From the IMG/VR virus record IMGVR_UViG_3300002835_001336, positions 1 through 20,983 of that record: a stretch of DNA of 20,983 bases. The stretch is one strand, 5' to 3'. Numbering within the stretch: the stretch's first letter is position 1; each line of letters starts with the position of its first letter. The stretch comes from a virus. The notes under the pieces are model-generated. The model saw only the letters and a list, made by a program, of their open reading frames with translations, was not told the origin of the DNA and ran no database searches. This document shows positions 15,626-20,983 of the stretch, in pieces. The translations under genes were made by a program, and so were the position numbers.

Positions 15626-17137
15626 TCAGTCCGGCGGATCGCTGCTGCCTTCTTCTGCTCCAGGGTCAGGCGCCGAGTTGGTGAATGCAGATCCTGCTGG
15701 GCGAGCCTGGGTTACGCCAGCATTGGAAACCAGCGCGGCATCTGTACTCAGGATTAGGCTGGCATCTCTGGCTCTTTGCATATCTCTGCTCAGCTCTTCA
15801 ATTACTTCCTCTGGTACATAACCAAATGATAGCTGTACTTCTGACAAGCTCATAAACCCAGCCCTCACAGCCAAAATCAGCGCTGGAATTTCCTTGGTTG
15901 GATCGATCATCTCCCGACGCGGCGGGGTATGGGTCCAGCTCATTGGCCCTTTCAGCAGGCCAACCATCCGAGCCAATTCGTCGTGCCACTCACACACCGG
16001 CGCCAGCATTCCGGGGATGGAAACCTTCCCTCGCAAGTAAGCAATTCGCCTACTAAACTCAAGCCATCCGCCCCTAAAGCTCGAATAATTGACGTTTGAC
16101 AAATCACCCGTCATTGATTCGTAAGTAATCTCGTAAGCTGCTGCTACGGCGTGAGCGTACTCACGATGGGTGCTAACAAAATCACCGGAACTTGGCGGGG
16201 TGAATGCTTTGAAGTCTCGACCTGGTGGGAGATGCTCAATTGCGCCAGGCTCAATTTCATCAAAATTAACTCCGATTATTTGGTTACCGTTTTCATCAAG
16301 GAGTTTATCTGCATTAACATCAGAGTCGTAGCTAACCCCAAAAAAGCAAGCTGAAATTTTATCTTTCATCTGCTGGGCCGCCCTGATGTCGCCCATATCC
16401 CGCAGCGTCAAAATCGCTGCCGTGCCAAACGGGAGCCCCATTCTCTGGCCAGCTCGCCTGCAATCAAAATGTAAACTAATTTCTTCTTTCGGTACAAAAG
16501 TGCTTTGCACCCTGACGCCAATACCTAGCGACGTTTCACCAGGGTGGCTGTCTCTAATCCAGTAACCCATTAAACGGCCTGCGCTATCAAACTGCTGGCC
16601 AAATAATATGTCTTGAGAATTGTCTTTATTAAAATCTAGCCAATCGGGCTCAAGCATTTGCACCTGCAAAGGCACTATTCCGTGACGCTCAAATAGTTCA
16701 GGATATATCCTCTTCCGCACCAGTACAGCGCCGCGCACCGCTGTAGTTCTGGCCCCAACGGATTGATTTCCGTACCAATCATGGGTGCTGTAAAAATCGC
16801 TATGTCGTGATTCTGCCCAGGTTTTCCAGCTTGATTTATATTTGTTAGTCGCACCCGTAGGAGTGCTCATAATCCCATCACCAATCCAATTATTTACAAT
16901 TACGCCAATTGCTCTGGAGGCGTAGGCATCGTTATCAGCAAGATCCTGGTGCCGCTTGACCAGCCAGTAGTACGCCTGTCGTAAATCGCTGTTTGGGCCG
17001 CTGTTGTTTGTCCGCCAGCCAGAGGTTCGCCGAGTGTCCTCTGCGGCCTCAAACCGGGCCATGGTGCGGCGGGCAAATTCCCGGTCATCCCTTAGCCGCT
17101 TGCCCCTGCTCTTGCTCTTGCTTTTGCCCTTGCCCAT
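15626..17137 (-). CDS. Portal protein (lambda gpB family)
   Basis: The 503-residue product forms the dodecameric ring at one capsid vertex through which DNA enters and leaves. It begins with a Lys/Ser/Arg-rich tail (GKGKSKSKSRGKRLRDDREF). The family signature follows at residues about 45-90 (SDLRQAYYWLVKRHQDLADN, AIGVIVNNWIGDGI). Later come the lambda-portal blocks QVQMLEPDWLDFN, HFDCRRAGQRMGLPFG, EIEPGAIEHLPPGRDFKAF and SFRGGWLEFSRRI. The C-terminus is Ala/Ser/Pro-rich and probably disordered. Length and order next to gpW-like and protease genes agree with lambda-type portals. The start overlaps the gpW-like stop by 1 nt. The middle third is AT-richer than the ends. Confidence 0.94.
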   Translation of the reverse strand: MGKGKSKSKSRGKRLRDDREFARRTMARFEAAEDTRRTSGWRTNNSGPNSDLRQAYYWLVKRHQDLADNDAYASRAIGVIVNNWIGDGIMSTPTGATNKYKSSWKTWAESRHSDFYSTHDWYGNQSVGARTTAVRGAVLVRKRIYPELFERHGIVPLQVQMLEPDWLDFNKDNSQDILFGQQFDSAGRLMGYWIRDSHPGETSLGIGVRVQSTFVPKEEISLHFDCRRAGQRMGLPFGTAAILTLRDMGDIRAAQQMKDKISACFFGVSYDSDVNADKLLDENGNQIIGVNFDEIEPGAIEHLPPGRDFKAFTPPSSGDFVSTHREYAHAVAAAYEITYESMTGDLSNVNYSSFRGGWLEFSRRIAYLRGKVSIPGMLAPVCEWHDELARMVGLLKGPMSWTHTPPRREMIDPTKEIPALILAVRAGFMSLSEVQLSFGYVPEEVIEELSRDMQRARDASLILSTDAALVSNAGVTQARPAGSAFTNSAPDPGAEEGSSDPPD

Positions 17138-17355
17138 CAGGTTGGCCGAGACACGCTGAAGTAGGTGCGGCGAACCCGACGCGAGGTAGTCGGCTCCGCC
17201 TCTGCGGCCATGGATTGTTCGATCCGGCGCATTTCATCCAGGCTTCGATAGGTGATCTCCCGGCCGTCGCTGAATCGAGCTTTCAAGACGCCTTGATTGA
17301 TCTTGCTGCGCAGCTCAGCAAGATCCGCAGCAACATCCTCAGAGGTATAGGCCAT
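17137..17355 (-). CDS. gpW-like head-tail joining protein
   Basis: At 72 residues between terminase and portal, this matches lambda gpW in size and position. The sequence has the gpW pattern: an N-terminal helix (SEDVAADLAELRSKINQGVL), a beta hairpin (KARFSDGREITYRSLDEM), a second helix, and an Arg-rich end (RRVRRTYFSV). gpW binds below the portal after packaging and is needed for tail attachment. It begins 9 nt after the terminase stop, with a GGGG just upstream of the ATG. Confidence 0.88.
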   Translation of the reverse strand: MAYTSEDVAADLAELRSKINQGVLKARFSDGREITYRSLDEMRRIEQSMAAEAEPTTSRRVRRTYFSVSRPT

Positions 17356-17364
17356 GGCCCCATC

Positions 17365-19362
17365 TTACCTCTTTAGCCAACCTTTGCGCCGGTCGGAACC
17401 GCCTGCATTAGAGCCCTTCAACCAGCCCGACCGCTGGGGGTCTCGTGCTGGGGCCGGCGCTGCCCCTCCCCCTCCCCCTCCCGGCGCCTGGGTGCCCAAG
17501 GTGCGGGCGAGCTGGGCCCACATGGTGCCTTTGGCATAGCGGCGGGACACCAATAGCATCGCGGCATAGGCCATCCTGGTGCAGTCGCCGCCTTCGTCGT
17601 TGCAGCCTGGAGGATTGATCCAGTGGTATTCGGTGCGGGCCCGGGTCTTCGGGACGTACTTCCAGGGGAACAGCTCCCTCAGGAACTCATCTGTAGAAGC
17701 CTGCCCAAAATGCAGGTATCGAGGCCCTGGCTGCTCAACCCGAAGCATGGCCTTCAGCATGTTCACACTGGCGTCGTAACCAGTGGTGTAGAGCAATCCG
17801 CCGCGGCGGGTGACTGATTGATTCTTGCGGTTGACCTCTGTCGGCTTGCCCTTCTGGATGATCGGCAGCCCCTTGGTGCCTGATCCTTTCATCGCAACCC
17901 ATCGATCGGGACGGGCGCGGCAGAAATCCTCTACCTGCTTGCTGCACAAGCCGCCATGGTCAACACCCCCCAGGTTGGCCTTCATGGTTCCCCCGTCCTG
18001 ACGGGCCCAGGCCTTCGTGCTGATCACGTCCAGCTGCTCCCATACCTCCGGCTGCTGGGGGTCCCCCTCGATTTCAAAATGGGCAATGTGCCAGCCCTCC
18101 TCACCAGCCCCCCAGCCCCAGAGGGTGTAGACCAGCCGCTCGCCCACGGTGCCGCCGCCGCCCTGCACATCCACTCCATCGGTCAGCAGCAGCACTCCAG
18201 TCGGAATGTCCCACTCCTCGCCGTCCCATGGGTAGCCATTGCCGAAGCCTACATTTTTTCGCCGCTCGGCTAGGCCGTCGCCGGTAAGTTTGCTGGTTAT
18301 TTCATCAGCCCATGGCACCCCTAAATCTGTATTATGAAATGTTTGCATGGGCGCCACATTCCCCATTTTCATTTGCTCCAGCGCTACCCGATGCCGGGCC
18401 ACCAGCTCGGGCCACATGGCCGCCCGGTGGTAGCTCATGCCAGGGCCCACCTGCTGTGATCGCCAGATCGGCACACCGTTGCGCAAGACCTGCTTGCTGC
18501 GATCCAGACCCAGCGGGCAGGCCCAGCCAGCTGCCTTGTCCATCGAGTACAGGTTGCTGTAGTCGATTGGGGTTTCGCAATGCTCGCAACGAATCCGCCC
18601 TTCATCAGGACCTTCCTTTATGAAATTCTCCCATCGCAGTTGTTGGTAATGGTTACAGTGCGGGCATGGATAATATCTATACTGTTGATCGCCTTTCTTA
18701 AAGGCTTGCTCCATGTAATCATTAGGGTATATTGGCGTGCCGCCAATCGTAAAGAACGGATCCCAAATGTTACCGGCCCGCTGAAACAGGTTTCCAATGG
18801 TGTCACCTTCGGGACTGTCGTAGGTCGCCGGCTCTTCAAACAGGATTGGGCTTCGCTCCACCCGACGACCAGACCGAGGCGTTGCGGCGCTTACCAGGTG
18901 GATCAATGCACCATTGACAAGCTGCTTAAAATCGTAGCTATTTTTTAACGCTCCTTTTGTTTTTTTATTATTTAATTGTCCTTTTAGCCTGGGTATTCCA
19001 TGGTTATCGTCAAACATTGAATCTATATCTTCGGTGCTGTATTTCTGTACTTCAGAGTCTGTAGGCTGCACCAGCATAATCTTAGATCGGCGCCAGTCCG
19101 AGAAAAACACGATTACTGCTTTCACGTACTCTGACCAGCCAACCCGCGACGGCTTCTGGCAAACCATGCACTCAACCTCTGGGTCAGTTGGCGCCAAGAA
19201 CCAATCTTCTTGATATGGCCTAGTTCTCCACTTCTGCCGGCCATCAGTTGCGCTTGTAACATAATAATGAGTATTACTATAATCCAGCATCGTCATAAAC
19301 GGTTTAGGCTTTACCATGGCGGCAAGCCGTTTGGCCATCTTTCGGATATTGCGATCAATCAT
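17365..19362 (-). CDS. terL: Terminase large subunit (lambda gpA family)
   Basis: The 665-residue motor-nuclease has the gpA-type features. The Walker A-like motif CQKPSRVGWSE lies at about residues 68-78, parallel to lambda's ARVGYSK. A probable Walker B is SPILFEEP at about 171-178. A zinc-ribbon-like pair (CPHC at 233-236, CEHC at 259-262) follows. The RNase H-like nuclease region starts LLLTDGVDVQGGGG at about 391, with GGVDHGGLCSKQVEDFCRAR later. It cuts concatemeric DNA and drives packaging. The C-terminal 45 residues are Gly/Ala/Pro-rich and contain GWLK twice, likely a flexible portal-contact tail. The start overlaps the small subunit stop as ATGA. The segment near 18900-19130 is strikingly AT-rich. 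Confidence 0.95.
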   Translation of the reverse strand: MIDRNIRKMAKRLAAMVKPKPFMTMLDYSNTHYYVTSATDGRQKWRTRPYQEDWFLAPTDPEVECMVCQKPSRVGWSEYVKAVIVFFSDWRRSKIMLVQPTDSEVQKYSTEDIDSMFDDNHGIPRLKGQLNNKKTKGALKNSYDFKQLVNGALIHLVSAATPRSGRRVERSPILFEEPATYDSPEGDTIGNLFQRAGNIWDPFFTIGGTPIYPNDYMEQAFKKGDQQYRYYPCPHCNHYQQLRWENFIKEGPDEGRIRCEHCETPIDYSNLYSMDKAAGWACPLGLDRSKQVLRNGVPIWRSQQVGPGMSYHRAAMWPELVARHRVALEQMKMGNVAPMQTFHNTDLGVPWADEITSKLTGDGLAERRKNVGFGNGYPWDGEEWDIPTGVLLLTDGVDVQGGGGTVGERLVYTLWGWGAGEEGWHIAHFEIEGDPQQPEVWEQLDVISTKAWARQDGGTMKANLGGVDHGGLCSKQVEDFCRARPDRWVAMKGSGTKGLPIIQKGKPTEVNRKNQSVTRRGGLLYTTGYDASVNMLKAMLRVEQPGPRYLHFGQASTDEFLRELFPWKYVPKTRARTEYHWINPPGCNDEGGDCTRMAYAAMLLVSRRYAKGTMWAQLARTLGTQAPGGGGGGAAPAPARDPQRSGWLKGSNAGGSDRRKGWLKR

Positions 19363-20018
19363 TCCGGTAGCTCTTCAAACTCGTTAGAAGATACAGATTC
19401 GAAAATTTCGGATATAATCCTTTCAATTTCGCTTAGCTCTTGGTGGGTAAGGTGGGGGATCATTGCCTTGATTCGCTTATGAGCGGAGCTTGCTAGGGTG
19501 GTTAATTGGAGCAAGACAGCGTTATAGGCTATTTCCATATCTGCTCTATAGGCTAGCTCTTTTGCTTTTTCCATTCGATCCATTCGAGCAATCAAGCGCT
19601 TTTCGCGCTCGTGCAACGCCCTCTCCTTGTTGAAATCCGCTTTCTCTGTGTCTGGATCGTCGTCCAGTCCGTCGATTGGATCGGCGGGGTCCGGCAGTGT
19701 TTCCGTTTTTGGCTTAGGCGATGGCCGGGCCTTTGCAGGCTGCTGAGCCCGCTTGGCCGTGGGCACCTGGTCTTCTGGGGTGGCAGTCTTCGGTCTGGGC
19801 CCCTGATCTTGGCCGGCATTGGTCCCACGGGGCGCCGGGTCGGTGGCCCGTGCCCACTGCTCATCAGCAAGAACCGGGTCAATCTCCCAGCCCTTTCCTT
19901 GACGCTCAACCGCTGGAGATTGCAGCCGACCATTCTTAATCGCCCTGAGCACTGATACATGGGTGGCCCCTCGGAGGCCCAGGGCCTTGCGGTGATCGGC
20001 GTACTGCTGGAGGTTCAC
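19359..20018 (-). CDS. terS: Terminase small subunit (Nu1-like)
   Basis: This 219-residue protein lies directly upstream of terL and overlaps it. The N-terminus (LQQYADHRKALGLRGATHVS, VLRAIKNGRL, GKGWEIDP) reads as the winged helix-turn-helix of Nu1-type small terminases, which bind the cos site. A disordered Pro/Lys-rich linker (about 60-125) follows. Then comes a helical coiled-coil part (KADFNKERALHEREKRLIAR, DRMEKAKELAYRADMEIAYN, KRIKAMIPHLTHQELSEIER) that would form the oligomer and recruit the large subunit. The start is GTG at 20018; no ATG, GTG or TTG lies in frame upstream although the frame stays open for 44 more codons. There is no clear Shine-Dalgarno. Confidence 0.85.
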   Translation of the reverse strand: MNLQQYADHRKALGLRGATHVSVLRAIKNGRLQSPAVERQGKGWEIDPVLADEQWARATDPAPRGTNAGQDQGPRPKTATPEDQVPTAKRAQQPAKARPSPKPKTETLPDPADPIDGLDDDPDTEKADFNKERALHEREKRLIARMDRMEKAKELAYRADMEIAYNAVLLQLTTLASSAHKRIKAMIPHLTHQELSEIERIISEIFESVSSNEFEELPE

Positions 20019-20060
20019 TCTGCCCGCGTCACCGGCATCGGATTTGTACCCATGGACATA

Positions 20061-20092
20061 TTGTAACCAGCTGCGTACAAAATAGGTTACAA
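20061..20092. repeat. Inverted repeat TTGTAACC / GGTTACAA
   Basis: A perfect 8-bp inverted repeat occupies 20061-20068 and 20085-20092 with a 16-bp spacer. A second pair, TTTGTAC (20043-20049) and GTACAAA (20075-20081), interleaves with it. Such spaced dyads suit a dimeric DNA-binding protein, for example the Nu1-like small terminase or a late regulator. Both lie in the predicted leader of terS. Confidence 0.6.
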
Positions 20093-20141
20093 CCTTGTGA
20101 TGCCAAGCGATTACACCGGTTACGGCCTGGCCCTGGCAAGG

Positions 20142-20170
20142 GTTGTACCTTTATTGAGAAGCGTTATCAA
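20142..20170 (-). promoter_or_regulatory. Candidate sigma-70-type promoter for the terminase/late operon
   Basis: On the minus strand TTGATA (20170-20165) and TACAAC (20147-20142) are separated by exactly 17 bp, matching the -35 consensus at 5 of 6 and the -10 at 4 of 6 positions. Transcription would start near 20135, giving a leader of about 117 nt before the terS GTG. It would drive the whole late run. The -35 element overlaps the imperfect hairpin. Unproven, since late phage promoters often depend on phage factors. Confidence 0.4.
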
Positions 20171-20232
20171 CAGATAAATCGCGGCTTCGTGGCTCCCTCG
20201 CTATGTGTCGCCGGGAGGACCCAAGCCCAAAC

Positions 20233-20301
20233 CCCTTGGTATGACTTGGTTCTTGGCAGATGAATGACTGAGGTTTGCTGAGATCCCTTGCTATGACTAG
20301 G
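20233..20301. repeat. 17-bp imperfect direct repeat downstream of the gpZ-like gene
   Basis: CCCTTGGTATGACTTGG (20233-20249) and CCCTTGCTATGACTAGG (20285-20301) agree at 15 of 17 positions and start 52 bp apart. The second copy sits just past the stop of the gpZ-like gene. Two copies ahead of the terminase genes could be protein-binding sites, possibly part of cos. No terminator-like hairpin with a U tract was seen here. Confidence 0.6.
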
Positions 20302-20308
20302 CCGCGCA

Positions 20309-20959
20309 TCATCGCCCCCCATAGCCCCTGGCGGCCGAGTCCAGGGCCCGCTTGTAGCCCGCTATGAAGCTCCTGTTGATCTCGATGTTGATCTCGGTCT
20401 GGATCAATTTGCTGTGCTCGCCTCCGTCGAACATGCGTGCGACCGATGGGCCGTAGACCACCTGCAACCGCCTCTTGCCGTCAGGCTTGCGCTTGTCCCC
20501 GACTCTGAAGGGCAGCATGACGCCACCCCGGCCCATGGCCATGAAGGTAGTTGGGTAGTCCTGGCGCTTGCCTCGCAGGATGCTTGCTCGCCCTGGTCTG
20601 CCCCTTTTGGTGGCTTTTCCCCAGCCACGGCCACGGCCTAGCCCTGGGAGCCCTGTGGCGCGGGTTCCGGGCCTAAACCCAAACTGACTGAGCGTTGGTG
20701 CTCGTGCTGCGAATGTGAGAGTTGCCTCCCCTCTGCTGGCCAAACCAGTAAAGAGACTTACATCTTGTTTGATACGCCTTGATCCAATATTATATCTTTG
20801 GCTAATACTTTTGCCTGCTTGCTTATTGGCAGACGTAGCAGCAGCCAAGATCCCCGCCCTTGTTGCTTTTTGAAACAATTTGGGATCAAGGAAGGCCCGC
20901 ATTTTTTCTAGCTGGCTGATGCCTTCGACCTTTACTCTGATGAATTCGTTGGTGCCCAT
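20309..20959 (-). CDS. Minor tail protein Z-like (tail completion)
   Basis: The 216-residue protein resembles lambda gpZ and related tail-completion proteins. It has an N-terminal helix with KATRAGILAAATSANKQAGK, YNIGSRRIKQDV (a hallmark of the family), a basic Gly/Arg-rich middle (GRGRGWGKATKRGRPG), FMAMGRGGVMLPFRVGDKRK, VVYGPSVARMFDGG, and a C-terminal helix (EINRSFIAGYKRALDSAARG). gpZ-type proteins finish the head-proximal end of the tail. In lambda the gene lies between FII and U; here it is upstream of the terminase. A purine-rich GGGGGA precedes the ATG at a short 3-nt spacing. Confidence 0.75.
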   Translation of the reverse strand: MGTNEFIRVKVEGISQLEKMRAFLDPKLFQKATRAGILAAATSANKQAGKSISQRYNIGSRRIKQDVSLFTGLASRGEATLTFAARAPTLSQFGFRPGTRATGLPGLGRGRGWGKATKRGRPGRASILRGKRQDYPTTFMAMGRGGVMLPFRVGDKRKPDGKRRLQVVYGPSVARMFDGGEHSKLIQTEINIEINRSFIAGYKRALDSAARGYGGR

Positions 20960-20983
20960 CTATCCCCCCGTCTCTACATTCTG
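20960..20983 (-). CDS. Possible 3' end of an upstream gene (7 codons visible)
   Basis: Immediately before the gpZ-like ATG, one minus-strand frame reads Q-N-V-E-T-G-G and then TAG, giving a TAGATG junction like the one at 11466-11461. Only 24 bases are visible, so this could equally be noncoding. Confidence 0.2.
   Translation of the reverse strand, partial: QNVETGG

Larger units (their letters stand above)
20019..20308. other. Repeat-rich intergenic region upstream of the terminase genes; candidate cos site
   Basis: This 290-bp gap is by far the largest in the window and holds no supported gene. It contains a candidate minus-strand promoter, several short inverted repeats, three GGTTAC motifs (20063-20068 reversed, 20085-20090, 20118-20123) and a 17-bp imperfect direct repeat. 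An imperfect hairpin (GCGTTATC, AACA loop, GATAA then AT bulge and CGC) spans 20161-20182. In lambda-type phages cos lies just upstream of the nu1 gene, and the terminase here is of that type, so this is the natural place for cosN and cosB. That is inference; the cleavage point cannot be read from the sequence. Confidence 0.4.

Noticed and set aside
18955-18970. A7C run in terL as a slippery AAAAAAC heptamer
   Set aside because: The run is in the wrong phase relative to the terL codons, and no long alternative frame follows.
1-20983. Over-representation of GGATCC sites
   Set aside because: About eleven were noticed by eye, roughly twice chance, but this was not rigorously counted and GC/codon bias may explain it.

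Overview
This window is the late structural region of a tailed double-stranded DNA phage or prophage with a long non-contractile (siphovirus) tail. Every convincing gene is on the minus strand, so the operon reads from about 20983 down to 1. The GC content is fairly high (about 55-60% by eye), with AT-rich patches inside several genes. The host is not named by anything in the sequence. The fibre proteins (a collagen-like fibre, a partner protein with a W-x-x-F...W fold, and a LamG-like adhesin) resemble sets I associate with phages and prophages of picocyanobacteria of the Synechococcus/Cyanobium kind. That is a low-confidence inference.

Packaging and head (20959 to 12670): a gpZ-like minor tail protein lies upstream, followed by a 290-bp gap with a candidate promoter and repeats. 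Then come the small terminase (Nu1-like), large terminase (lambda gpA type), gpW-like head-tail joiner, lambda-family portal, a single-chain fusion of a ClpP-like prohead protease and the major capsid protein, a DUF2190 decoration protein, and a gpFII-like head-tail joiner.

Fibre and membrane island (12666 to 9047): a collagen-like fibre, its probable partner, a LamG-like adhesin, and three small membrane proteins that are holin or lysis candidates. No endolysin is visible. This block separates the head genes from the tail genes, an unusual place for it.

Tail (9050 to 1): tail terminator or completion protein, a small overlapping ORF, tail tube, tail assembly chaperone, a DUF1799 (gpT-like) protein, a tape measure with a long inserted coiled coil, a minor tail protein, a gpJ-like hub with a glycine/proline linker, and a repeat-containing tip or fibre protein that runs off the left edge.

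Most neighbouring genes overlap by 1-4 nt (ATGA, TGATG, TAATG) or are separated by a few bases, which fits one long polycistronic late transcript with translational coupling. Nothing on the plus strand looks like a real gene. No integrase, repressor, replication, tRNA, CRISPR, IS or reverse transcriptase was seen. I did not find a clearly new kind of biological system. The most distinctive points are the protease-capsid fusion, the displaced fibre/membrane island, the displaced gpZ homologue, the coiled-coil insertion in the tape measure, and the repeat-rich gap upstream of the terminase, which may hold the cos site.
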